Source of the DNA: Doryteuthis pealeii
Taxonomy: Eukaryota > Mollusca > Cephalopoda > Myopsida > Loliginidae
Length of the DNA: 64,000 nt
NCBI GenBank assembly: GCA_023376005.1
Contig: CM042160.1
Span: 89,809,011-89,873,010, forward strand
Direction of reading: 5' to 3'
Part shown: positions 23,601-37,648 of the stretch, piece by piece
How positions within the stretch are numbered: position 1 is the stretch's first letter
How the letters are laid out: each line of letters begins with the position of its first letter
Notes under the pieces: model-generated
What the model was told of the DNA's origin: nothing
The model's input: the letters and a program-made list of their open reading frames with translations, nothing else
Databases searched by the model: none
Made by a program: the position numbers and the translations under genes

Positions 23601-26600
23601 AATATTCTTGGTATTAGGGTAACTTTTATTGGCAACATAAAACTAAGTCATGTAATGATAGTTTTATATGGAGGAAAATTTTTTTTTTTTAATGGAGTTC
23701 ACTTATGAATTCATCTACCCACCCCGCACCAGGCATGGGCAAAAGAATAGAGCAAACTGGGCTTTCTAGTCTGGGTAGGCAACCAATTTAAGAGAATAAC
23801 TTAACAGCAATTTGAGAAAAGAGATGAGAGAAAAGAGATGAGAGAAAAGAGATGAGAGAAAAGAAAGAGAAAAAAAATGTTCTTACCCGGAGAAGTCTGT
23901 GTTTGAAACTGTAAATCTTGATCGGACAGATGAGAAAATGTTCAAGAAGATTGAAAATAGACTAACCAAAGGAATGATAGATTCTAATGTGGGAAGGAAG
24001 ACATTGGAGATTCTACCAAAGGAGATGAGGACATTCAGTAGAGATTCAAGGAACCAAATGAAACAACAAACCACATCACTTGGATATAAACTGGAAACGA
24101 GAAATAAAAGAAAACAATTTTAATTTAAATGCAATTCACAATGTCATTGTTTCTATTAACTTCAACTAATCAAGTCAGGTTATTTCCTATAAGTCCAATA
24201 TAAACAAAGGGGAACCACTCTTGACTGATACATTATTTATTTATCGATCTACTAGGAAAAAAGAAGACAGGGTTAGGTTTAGTTTAATGGGAAAATAAAT
24301 AATTTCAGTCAAGAGTAGTTCCCCTTTGTTTATGTTAGAGTTATAGGAAATAACCTCAAGTCATTTTATAATTCAATTTAAAGATATATATAATTCATTC
24401 AACTGTTGTGTATGGAAATCTAATAGATTGCAATGGAGTTATCAGAATAATAATTAATCAGAATAATTTTATGCATTTTGTTATTGTTAAAAAGAACTAC
24501 AATTGTTAAATTACAAAAATACTAATAATGGCATGTACTCTCTTGGTTATTTAGCAAACTGCTTCCTTCAGGTTATCAGTGGTGCCAAAACCCGGGAATG
24601 AACCAGGGACCTTCAGATTATCAGACAGTCATAGATGTCATAATTGCTTTGCTCTCCCAGCAATTCTAGTCTTCTCACTAGCACAATCCAACTATATCCT
24701 CTCTTCCACTCGTTTCGACAGCCAAAATGCTACTACAGACTTTCTGCCTGATCTGGGAAGGCAGGTTCCTAAATATCCCATTGCTGTGTTTCATACGGGC
24801 TCCTCACTCTGAATTGCACGTTCGACATTCATTAGCACGCGTCAATCTTCACGACGAGACTCAATATCCGGGCCACTCTGCACTTCTCATGCGGAATTTC
24901 ACCAGCATTTCAGCAACGAAGAGGTGACGAGTTCAATTTCCGTGGTCACTCGCCACACTCATCCCCCTCTCACAGGCCACACATATCCAGACTCGTTTCA
25001 TTCCTGGAGGCTGGGAATCTGCTCGTCCACAGGTTACATCATTTTAAGAATGAAGCCTCTTCCTTTAGAGGTACCAGATACTTTTTTTACAATATCACAA
25101 TATTTTTTTTTAACAGAACCCTCTTTTTCGGCATAGATGTCCAGTACCCAAATTTTGACACCCACCCCCCCACCCCATACACACACACACACACACACAC
25201 CCTGAACAGACATGTTCTTAAGTCCAATGCAAACGATGAAAAAAAATTCTCCAAATTCCGAAGGATGCATAAATTTTTCTTTTTATAACTTTTTTCTTTT
25301 AACTTCCCCCCCCCCTTTACTTTTCCTTTTTTCTCTTTAAAAACACCCATTAATTTTGGACCTCTAGGTAAAATGTTTGTCCAAAATTTTTTTAAATAAA
25401 ATATAAAGTCAGTGAATATATTAAGGACAACAATATCATAAGAAGAAGTGGTTCGGTTTTCTTACCTTTTTTGTCCGACCCATAAAAACTTGGAGGTTAA
25501 GCAGAGGAATAGCCCACTAAATGCAATGCCACAGTTTTTATCAGTCAGCCATTTAAGAATGTCCAAAACCCAAGTTGGAAGTTGCAATTTAGATGCAAAC
25601 TTTGTGCGGATTTGGCCAAGATGAACAATCAGAAGACATACAGCCAACATGCAACTCAAAAAACCTGTGAGATGTGAACACCATTGCTTGACACCATATT
25701 TGATAGGATCAGCCTTTAAAACAAAAACAAAATAAAAGGAGTTAGTAATAATCTAAACACCGTCTGTAATTCATACATTCAAAAAAAAAAAAAATTCCTT
25801 TATAGCAGGTGCTGTAAGCAACTAAAGTCATTTGTTTATCAAAATGATTTGATTCAGCTTTAAATGACCTGAAAAAGGGTTGATATGTCACAAAAACAAA
25901 ACCAATATTAAAGTTTTTTTTCTCTAGCATTTTAATTATCTTACACCATCTTAAAACAATTCTGGTTTTTATTTAATAAAAAATTCTCCAATAAATTTTA
26001 TTTAACAAAAATTCTTTAAACAATTTTCTCTATCTTTTGTATGGTAATCTTGAACATTAGCTACTTTAATGAGAGTAACCTCCCTTTGTTTTTTTCCCTT
26101 TGAGGAAGCCATGTTTTGTTTGGTAAAAAACACAGATTATTTGACAAATTGGGTATACCTATATTTTTCTAATATACAAGTACTCATAGAAATTTTTTTT
26201 TTTTTTTTTAAATAGATTTAAAAATATTCTCAGTCTCAACATGTTCACCCTCCCTGTCAACATATGCTTAGAATCTCCCACAGGTGATTTAAAAGATATT
26301 AATATTTCTATGAGAGTACCTGTATATTAGAAAAGTATAGGTTGTTAAGTATCTGGCCGCCATCCTTGACCAGTTGTAAAAAAACTTAAAGTAAATAAGT
26401 AAGTCAGTCAATAAGTCCTGTGGTATAGATATCCTTTAGGTCCGACGTCCAAGAAGATCCAAGTAGCAATGAGCTAAGATTTAGAATCAGCCAGTATAAA
26501 TACAACAGCAGCAGCAGCACTGCCAGTGATTGGATAAGAGGTTGCCTTCCCTGGTCACATGGTAGTCGGCAAGTCTATATTTAGAAGTGACCATTTAGTA

Positions 26601-29600
26601 CACACCTTATATCCTGAAATCCCAACAATTTGTCAAAAAATCCTGCTTCCTCAAAGTGAAAAAAAACAAAAACAACAACAAAAAAAACAAGGGGAGGTTA
26701 CTCTCATTTATGTAGCTAATGTTCAAGATTACCCTTTTAATTTTATTGGAGCAGACAAGTGTTGTATAGAATAAAAGCAGTGATAATCTAAGATAATTCT
26801 AATATTGCGTTTCTAACCAAAAGGGAACGCAATCAATTTGGTTTTATTTTTATCATTTATTGGTGAGACTTATTAATGAGATGATTAAAACGTGTCACTT
26901 ACCTTGTCAAATAAATAACTTTGTGGATTAGAAGAGGAAGAAGACTGCGAAGAAAAGAAAGAGTCATTACTCAAATATTGTGAATGACGCAGTTTTAGAG
27001 CCAAGTCTTGTCGTTCCAATTCCTGATGGACATGAAGGTTGCATTTATAACAAAGACGATAAATTTTCTCCAGATGTTCTTTATAATCATTCACTTCTTT
27101 GCTATAATTTGACTGAAAAAAGAAAAGAAAAAGATTAAAGAATTTTCAAATGGATATAAAAATATTTTTAAAATTATATACAAGGGACAATCAAAAAGTA
27201 ATGCCATTTTTTTTAGGACAGGTAGAATTACCAACACAGGAACATCTATCATATATCAAAATGAAGCTGGTCCTCTGTGGATCACATCCCTACTTCTCTC
27301 CATAGGTGATTGAAAAAGTAATGCCATTTTGTTTCGGACAGGGATAATTACCAACACAGGAACATCTATCATACATCAAATTGAAGCTGGTCCGCTGTGG
27401 ATCACATCCCTACACAAGCAATTCAAAAAGTAATGTTTTGCTTTGGTTTGTTTTACGGCATATCAACCTCAGTGGGTCATTTAATGCCGATAAAGTTTTA
27501 AAATAAATCAATTCTTAATGGATAATACAATTTTTTTATAAATACATTTTTCTATTTAACCCATAGATGGGACCCTAACAGGTACTACCACTCCAGGTCA
27601 GAGTGGACCAGGGAGCAATGGTGATGAAGGGGTGCTTCACATTCCCCAAATCTCCAAAACTGGAACCTCACCATCAGATAGAGTTTAACATCATTCCCAG
27701 GACATGTAGACCCTCAGCCACCACCTTCTAGCACCCATATGATAAAAAGTGTTGGGGCTTGCTATAAGAGCAAGGACAGGTAGAATTACCAACACAGGAA
27801 CATGTATCATACATCAAAATGAAGCTGGTCCTGTGTGGATCACATCTCTACTTCTCCAGTCACCATTTCTTTCAATAGCAATGTTCCACCTTCAAATGAA
27901 AGCATGTATCACTGCTCAGTAAAATTCTGTTGACTGTTCTTTGAGCCACTTCTTCACTACAGATTTCACTACCTTGTCACTGGTATAATTTTTCCCTCTC
28001 AAACCCTCTTTCATGGGTCCCAAACCCTCTTTCATGGGTCCAAAGAGATGATAGCTTGAGTTTGAGTTTTGTTTAACAGTATATCAACCTCTGTGGGTCA
28101 TTTAATGCCAAGATGATAGCTTGAAGGCACTAAATCTGGTGAGTATGGAGGATGTGGTAAAGTTGTCCACCTGAACAAGATGATTTTCTTCCTCATCCTA
28201 ATAAGTCGTCAGGGTGGCCTAAAAATCGGTATCAGCCAGTCAGCAAGGGGGTCTATCCCCTTTCCAATAGCGCTAGACCAAGGAGATTATTTTTTAGCAT
28301 CTGAGGTGGAGCGCCACACCTACCATCAGCTCCTTACTTTACCGCACAGATCCCTGTGCTACTCATACGCTGAATTGGCGAGGACCGGTATCGAACTAGG
28401 AACCTTGCAGTTTCTAGCCCAACGCTCTACCAACTGAGCTAACCAGCACCTCATTCTAATACTTTAAATAAATTAACTGGTTCATTATATCTTTTATTCA
28501 TTAATGTATCAACACTGAAAATTTCATTAAATTCGGGTAATTCCTTGATTTTTAGTAATTTTTTTTTTTACAACGGTGGAATTTATGTCCATTAAGCAGG
28601 ATTTAATAACAAAATATAAAGGGAAGAGGGGGTGATATAATTACCTCAACAAATGGTTTAAAAACTGCCAATTGCTGCATCTTGAGAAGTTGTCTTTCAT
28701 TACAAGCGGCACAAAGTCCATTGCAAGATTGAATAAATTCTTGCTTTTCACAAGAAACTGGATGATTCAATTCAGTTGTCCATTGGGCAGGGATTGGTTT
28801 GTTGTAATCACCATCCTAAAAAGAAAAAAGAAAAGAGAGAGAGAGGGGGTAGTGTTTGTTTTGTGGCATATCAACCTCATTGGGTCATTTAATGCCAGCA
28901 AAGTTTTAAAATGAATTCATTCTTAATGGATATTCAATATACTTATAAACACATTTTTCTATTTAACCCATAGATAGGACCCTAACAGGTACTACGACTC
29001 CGGGTCAGAGTGGACCAGGGAGCAATGGTGATGAAGGTGTGCTCCACATTCCCCAAACCTCCAGACCTGGAACCTCAGCATCAGATAGAGTTTAACGTAA
29101 TTCCCAGGACATGTAGACACTCAGCCACCGCCTTCTAGCACCCATATGATAAAAGGGGCTTGCCACAAAGGCAATAGGGTTGGGGCAATCATATAGTTGC
29201 TAGGGCTTGACGTGACCAGCCGATTGATCAGAGGGGGCCTCTCCGACCGCCCGTCTAGCCCAAGAAAGGGCCTAAGTGGAGTATTGCAAGTGATGGACTT
29301 CTCAACCACCTGGGTTCTATCTTTAATTATCTCATGTCACCACCCACAGCCAACAGGTGATCCCTTACCCCTCTGCAGAGGTGCATTCTAACGCCTCAGC
29401 TGACAGGGCGGCAAAATAACTTTTGAAGGTTATTGTCTGATGACGAAAATGAAACACTTAAACAAGGCCTGATAATTCAGACTGCTGTCCTCATCTTTAT
29501 AGTGTATAAACAATATTCAGCCCACTGTAACCTCTGGCTCTGTTTAGGTGTTTTTCTTAATTACCTTAAAATATGCCATCATTAGATGACGGCCTTGAAT

Positions 29601-30601
29601 TCAAATGTGGTTTCGGAGCTGAAATCATCATTGCTAGTTCAAGGGTGTAATTCAAGGTAGTTATATAAAAAAAAAAAAAAAAAAACAAACAAACAGAGCC
29701 TGAGGTTACAGCAGCCTGAACGTTGTGTTTATACCCACCACAAATAAAGAAACGGACAATCCGAAATATCAAAATTATTTTTCAACATATTCTACTGAAT
29801 GTATTTAATTTAATTGTGAATCATTCATCAAGCATTTTATAGTGAAAGTTTCAAACTCCAGTTAATAATTGAATTATGTAAAAAGAAAAGGAAAACATTA
29901 AGCATATACAGAAAAGGGTAAATCATACTGAATTTATATTTACCAACCCCTCCGCACGAGCAGGATGTGACACAAGGCCAATTTCTTAAGCAGAGTCTAA
30001 CAGGTTTGAATTCAGAGTTTTCCTTCTCATAGACTGGTTACCTAACAAAGGTTAAAGAGCCCAGTCTGCCCTACTATTTACCCATAGCTGGAGGGAGAGT
30101 AATTGGATTTATACCTTTCTCAAGGGTATTAGTGATATGTGAAATGCAAACAGCCTCGTCCAGAATTTGAACCCGTGTCAACGAGTCCATTTCCTACGAC
30201 TCTAACCATTACACCACACACACCCAACTGTATCATACTGCAGTGATGCTGATAGGTTTTTAATTTAGTGCATCCTGGGACGCATGGATTTGATTTGAAA
30301 CAGTCCCCGGGAAAATTTGATGGGTCCCAACTGAAGTTTCTTAATAAATTGCAGAGTTTTTATCTATGAACAACTAAAGCCGTCTAACCCCTACCTTGTT
30401 CTCTATACAGTGTAATTCATTTCCAAGAAAATATTGAAATGTATTTACAGTAGCCTGGAAATGGTGGGGTAGGGAAGAAAAAAAAACATTAAAAAGAAAA
30501 ACACTGGGATGCATAGATACGATTTTTCCGCGTCTTTTTTGATTTTTCTGCATCAAGGACACCTATCAGCATCTCTGATACTGTATATAAAAAAAATTTT
30601 T

Positions 30602-30635
<34 letters not shown>

Positions 30636-33600
30636 TGAGTGATTGTTGTATGCGTGTTTTTTTTCCTTCCCCCAACCCCCCCCCCAATATTCTAGAAAGT
30701 TCTTAAAAATAAAATACATTTAAACTTACACTGGTAAATCCATTGTATTGATCACAAGAAGGACAATCCCAACAATTTCGATTTCCAAATGGAACTGAAG
30801 CAGTTTTTTCACAAAACCAACAAGTCACTTTAATGGGGAAATTTGATCTAAAAGAAAAAAGAACAATAAATAAATAAATATGCAAACACCTTTTCTTTTT
30901 TTTTTTGCTTCAAATTAGAAAAAAATTAAACCCAAAGATTTCACAATTAAAACCTACATTTTATTAAACCAATTTATTTAGCAGTTTTAGTTTAAATAAT
31001 AGCAAATCTTATCGCAATTTTCTAATAAATATTTGACAAATTGGAAAAAAATAGAATTTCTCAAAAGTGATAATGGGAAGAAGAAAAATATAAAATAAAT
31101 AAAATATCGGAATTTACCAAAAGTGAAAACAGAATCAAGGTAAATTTTAAACAGAAAATTGGGGGCTCCTACAAGATTGAAATTAATATACAGTGCTTAC
31201 AACTCTGAATTGAACTTTGACCCTTGAAGTTGACTGTTCACTTTACTTTCTATCCTGGCTGGGTGGCATGTCGTAACTGGGGCATCGCTGTACGTGTTGT
31301 GTACAGGTGTCAAGCAAACGTTCAGACTTTTGACCAATTTCCGCTTTCGTAACAAAACTATGCATACATTTATATTTCTTTTGTCAGTTTTATTCTGTAT
31401 AAACTGCATACACGTTCATATACTTTAATATTTATTTTGTCATTTAGATTTTGTAAAAAAAAATTTTTTTTAAAGTTATTTATTAACTGTTCTTAATGGC
31501 ACCCCACCCACCACTTCTTTTTGCCTCACAACTACCTAGATCTTTCCACCACTCCCCAGGAGACCGGCAACACCCACTTTAGTAACGAAATAACACCAAA
31601 GTTGCCTCTTTTGTTATGGTCTTAAAAGAAGTGAGCTGGCGAGATAAGTTTTAAACTAAACATGACCTATTTAAGTTAATCTTTATCTAAAAATGAAAAT
31701 ATTCAGCAAAATAATTCAAAACTGCCAAGGAATAAACAGTTATTTAGAGTTTATTGCAAATATCAAGAAAAATTAAATAATTTCAATTGTTTAGAATTGA
31801 TTGAAAATTAAACTTTGATGTTTGTCCATGAAATCAAGGGTTCCCAACCTTTTTCAGTTTATGGCCCACTTTGAAACTAGAAATTTTTTGTGGCCCATGA
31901 AATTATAATAGAAAAAATATTTCCATTTTACATAAGATATTTATTCAATCAAGATACAACCATATAGAATTATATTTCCTTAGCCCACCTGAAATTTGTT
32001 GTGGGCCATGCAGACATAGGTTGGGAACCACTGCATTAAATGATGATCATTAAGCTGAAGATAGGAAATGATTTTTGAAATATTTATCACATTGGTGGGG
32101 GGAGGGGTGAAGATTCAAAGTTTATGTACCCCAACATGCATGCCAAAAATATACACGTGAAGATTTTTTTTTTTTTATTTAAATCACATAGATTATATAT
32201 TTTTAAAATGTTAAATCTGTTTTTAGCATGAATATAAAGAGGGAAGTTTAAAAACAGAAGAGCTTAATAAAGAAAATTAGTCATTTCTGTAGCAAGGTTT
32301 TTAAAAGGGGGGGGGGGTATCGAAATGTGATACTTCCATCTCATTATTAAGTTCAACTCATTTCCAGTAATTTTTACTGTTACCTTCAGCTCCCTTTAGA
32401 GATAAACTTTGGATTTTTCAACTTTTTTTTAAAAATCAAAGTTTGGTTATTTCCTATAAGTCTAACATAAACAAAGGGAACCACTCTTGATTGATAAATC
32501 ATTTATTTATTGATCTACTAGGAAAAAAGACGGGTTTAGGGTTAGTTTAATGGGAAATTAAATAATTTATCAGTCAAGAGTGGTTCCCCTTTGGGTTATT
32601 TCCTATAAGTCTAATATAAACAAAGTTAACCTTCAAATCAATCCAATTGGAAAGTTACCCCCCACACACACAAACACACACTGATGATTGGGGAGGGGGC
32701 TGGTGGGAACCAGGAGTTCCCGGGTGGGAGAACCACAGAAAACAAATAGTTATGAGTGTTTTGAAGATCCAAATAATTCAAAAACCCTAAATCCTAAAAA
32801 AGTCAGATTTCTTGTAAAACTTAACAATACACTGATGAAAACACCCATCACACACACACACACACACAAAGTCATTCTTGATATTCAAGTGAGTTATATA
32901 AAAAAAAATTGTGTCATCAGCAACAGCAGTACAATCAAACAGAATTTTAGTGGGAGGAGATGACATTTTTTTTTTTTTAAATTAACAAGAAAACGTTTGT
33001 TTGCATATTAACTCTTAACATCCTGTACCACTTCATTCCACCTGGCTAGAAGTCACATTCGTTTTCCTAATCTGCCCTAAACGATAGCCTTTGTTTAAAT
33101 GAAATATTAAACATATTTAGAAGTCTTTAATTTATTAAGGGAAATAACAGGTAATTTTAGATAAAAAAGACATTTTAGGCATTTTTTGATAAATCCTTAT
33201 AGGACTTAGAAAATTCTCCACAGGATGTTAAGAGTTAACCTCAGTGAGTTATTTAATGCCGACATCAAAGTTTTTAAATTTATGACAATTGTTTGGTATT
33301 CAATTATTTTTTAAACATTTCTTTTAAACTAATTTTTTTCTATTCAACCCACAGATATGACCCTAACAGGTATTACCACTCCAGGTCAGAGTGAACCTGG
33401 TAGTAATGGTGATAAACAGGTACTCCACATTCTCCAGAATTGGAACCTCACCATCAGATATCCAAGAAATTAAAACCCTCAAGCACCTATATGATAAAAA
33501 GGGTTGGGGTGGGGTGCCATAAGGGTAATAGGGTTGGGACAAACATATTGGTGCTAAGGCTTAACGTGACCAGCCAATTGATAAGAGGCCTCTCTGACCG

Positions 33601-35473
33601 CACTTCAAACCTAAGAAAGGGCCAAAGTAGAGTTTTGCAGGTCATAGATGGCTCAGCCACCAGGTGCCCCCACCCATTTGGGGAGGAGGTGTTACCTCTT
33701 TGCAGAGGTGCAGTTGGTGTATTCTAAAGCCCCAGCTGACTGGGCTGGGTGATGCTAGATGGATGGAACGAGAGAAAATAAGTACCGAAAATCTGAAAAT
33801 TAAATGTAAAAAAAAAAAAAAGAAAAAAAAGTTTTTTTTACTCTATTGTTTATGAAATATAATTTTCTTTTAGATTACTGTGAAAAAATTATACATCAAT
33901 ATTTGTTTTGTTTAAAAGGATATGGGCTAACTTTTAAATTAAGCCTTTTCCAATAATTATTAGATAACCATAATAAAGTAAGCTTGTTATTGAATAAATA
34001 TTTTTCTTAGAATCTAAAAATATGAAATCTTAAGATTATGTGTTTTATATTCTAAATGAATTTTATCAATCAATTAGGTATATAAATTATTTGGTTATTT
34101 CCTATAACTCCAACCTAAAAAAAGGGGAACCACTCTGAATGAATTTTATAAATTATTTAATTATTTATTGATCTACTAGGAAAAAAGAAATTAGGTTTAG
34201 GGTTAGTTTAATGGGAAAATAATGGGTAGATTAATTAACAGATTCATTCTGAGTGGTTCCCCTTTTTTTAGGTTGGAGTTATAGGAAATAACCAATTATT
34301 TCTTTCAAGGTTCATATGGATGGAGCGAACGGTAATATTTATTTTAAAGAACTTCAATTTATTTCCATTGAATCAGTTTGAAACGATTCAGAAATTTAAA
34401 GAAAGAATTCATTGTGTAGCGAGATGGTGAAGGTCCTGAGTTTTGCGAGGACTACTCTTAGAAAAGAGAGGAAGAAGAAATAAGAGTGAGTAAAGGTTTT
34501 TTTTTAAAAAGTGACGAACATAAAAAGGTTTGTCATGAATTTGACCGGGGCGTGACCCCCCAAATGGAGAATTGAAAGCCAGCCAGAAGTTTCGGGTGTT
34601 GACCGGAACCGGAAGTCACGAGGAACAACAAAGAAAAATACCGGCCTCTTTTTGCTTTCTGAGGCCTAGAGGAGGGACGGGCCTCTGGTCCCTAGTGTGG
34701 GATCACAGTAATTTAACAGTGTCCTCTCTCTCTCTCTGCCTTTCCTCCTCTCCGAAGCAACCCACGAGATGAGCCCGAAAATAAAAGCTAAGCAGCTTGT
34801 GACAATATATTTCTTGCGTTGTACTTTTTTATCGACAAGATGACCGCCACGTGCTGAACACCTTTTTAGTGTCGTGAATTTGGAGGCACAACAAGACCCA
34901 CTATACAACATATATTGCTATTAGAACATTACAATTGATTAATAAGACAACACTGAAAATTTCATTAAAATCAGATAATTCCCTGATTTTTGGTAATTCG
35001 TTTTGTTTATCTATTCCGGCGAATGTAGTGTTAACATCAGAAAAATAGCTGATTACATTACATTTTCCCTGGTCAATTCTTTTGTAAACAACTTAGAAGA
35101 ATTTAATAGAGCATCTTTCATTTTTCTGTGGGTTTGGAACAAACAAAAAAAAAAAGAAAAAGATATTTCATTTAAAAGTTAGTAATTTTTCTGTACATAG
35201 TGTATTCAATGTTTTTGGTTATTGATTTCTATGAAGAAACTCTTGTAAGTGATTTAAAATCTTAACGTATTTGTTCTAGTACGTAATTTACTTCACACAA
35301 AGTGACTGTTTTCATAAAATTTTGTGGCCGATTTGATGTTTAAAATGTATTAAAGATTGATTACATATTAATTTAATTAATTTTAAATCGTTTTTAAAGT
35401 GAAAATTGGGGCTTGAATTGTTGATACCTATTATTCTACATTAGTACTGAAAACTAAGAAGGTATGTGAATAA

Positions 35474-35526
<53 letters not shown>

Positions 35527-37617
35527 ATAATTGTAAAACACAGCTTTCTGTTACAAGATCCATATGTGGGTTAAAAATATACAAAATATTTAAACTAATT
35601 TTATAAAATGTTACAAATCACTGAATATTCTCAAACCGTAAGCATCTCTTAAATTTTCAAAAAAGATTCTTTTTTCGAACACATCCAAATTCTCTGTATT
35701 CACACAGTTTTATTTTCAACTATCAAAATATCTTGCCCTGAAGAAGACCGCTTTTTGTATACTTCATTTTTATGTTTCTCTATTATTATTTTATTCTATT
35801 TTGTATTTAAAATAATACTAAATAGGATACAATGTATACAAGGACAAACTCTTGGTCAAAATAAGTGTCAGCATTTCAATGAATAATTTTTATCCATACA
35901 TTTTCTTTCCATTTATCTTTCAACACAATTGCCGGATTTACTACCATTTTTCTCTCTCTCTCTCACACACACTCACACACATTTGTTCACTCATTTTTAT
36001 TTTAAAAAATAATTAAAATTAATTAGATCAATTATTTAAGGTCAAATTTTTGTTTTAGTCAAAAAGTAGTAACATAATGAGCATCAGTATAAAAAAAAAA
36101 AAGAAAAAAAAAAGAGGATCAAGTCACTAATAGGCACCCCAGACCCAGATCAGTTTTGAAAGGAACTGAATTTTGCTTTTTACCGGTTGTCAGTAAACAA
36201 AATCAACAGCCGACAAAAAATGAACGGCATGTTTTTATACTAAAGTAGTTTTTGATTTTAATAAAAAAAAAAAGTTATTTCATGTTGTTGTGAGCATATG
36301 TGAAAAGATTAATTTTGCACTAAAGATAAACTATTGTTAATTTTTAAAAAATAAAACGAAAGACACGTTTATTTATTTTCCATGTGTCTCTATGGATAGT
36401 TAATAAAAAAGATTTATAAAAAGTATATTATAAGGTTATAACAATAACTACTAACCCTATTTCAGAATTTTAGAATATCTTAGAATTAAAATTTGATAGC
36501 AAAATCTTTTTCGTTTTTATCAGCTGTTGATTTTGTTTACTAACAACCAGTGAAAAGCAAAATTCACTTCCTTTCAAAACTGATCTGGGCTGAGGTGCTT
36601 GTTGGTGACATGGTCCAAAAAAGAATATTACATATGTAATTTATTTTTAATACATTTTAAACAATTAAATTCTGCTAAAAAATGGATAAGTGAAGATTTA
36701 TGATGCACTCAAAATGAACAATTTTATAACAATTTCAAAAATGTTTTTAAAGTTTCTTCTTAGAAATCAATAACAAAAAAACATTAAATACACTATATAC
36801 AGAAAAATTAATAACTTGACATTTATCAAAATGTAATATAATTTTTTCGTTCCCAACATGCAGTTCGTAAAACTTCTTTATTGTTTGTAGGGAAAGAAGT
36901 TTAGTGTGATATGCCTGCATCTACGGTGGCCTATAAGTGACAAGTCACTGACCCAGATTGATGAACAAAAAAATTACCAAAAATAAGGGAATTATCTGAT
37001 TTTAATAAAAATTTCAGTGTTGACTTAATAATCAACGAATTCTTTCTTTCAAATTATTGAATAGTTTTAATCAAACCGATTCAATGGAAATAAATTGAAA
37101 TTCTTTAAAATAAATATTACTGTTCGCGCCATCCATACACACTTTGAGATAAAATTCATTTAAAATATGGAATGCTTAATATTAAGTTTTAAATTTCATA
37201 TTTTTAGATTCTAAAAACAAATATTTAATAACAAGACTACAAGCCTATATTATTATCTAATAATTTTTGGAGAAAACTCAATTGAAAAGTTAGGCCCCAA
37301 CCCTTTTAAACAGAATAAATATCGATGTATAATTTTTTCACCGTTCATCTAAAAAGGTAATTATATACATAAATGACAGACTAAAAAAAATCTATTCACA
37401 CCTTCGGACTTTAGTCTTTTTATTCATACTGTAATTAGTTTAAAAATATATTACTCCACCGATATTTTGCGCCCCAGAAATAAGGTGGGGTAAAAATTAA
37501 GTGAGCTGAAATAAATGAAAGTTTTCAAATAAAATAACTAATGCATTATACAATTCATTCATTGATAAATCAACACTGAAAATTTCATTAAAATCGGATA
37601 ATTCCCTGATTTTTCGT

Positions 37618-37648
<31 letters not shown>

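Larger units (their letters stand above)
33815..37400. repeat. Large imperfect inverted repeat in TMEM201 intron 1
   Basis: Left arm about 33,815-35,410 pairs with right arm about 36,620-37,400. For example GAAAAAATTATACATC at 33,869 against 37,32x; TGGATGGAGCGAACGG at 34,318 against CCGTTCGC-type at 37,118; ATTAAAATCAGATAATTCCC at 34,96x against 36,99x. The left arm was later interrupted by an M1 element (34,093-34,293) and a solo LTR (34,415-34,933). The loop contains a TA/CA microsatellite (35,476-35,525) and an inner hairpin (36,113-36,612). Looks like an old foldback transposon. Confidence 0.8.

Noticed and set aside
34572..34911. Open frames on both strands
   Set aside because: They lie inside the solo LTR bounded by an ATTG duplication.
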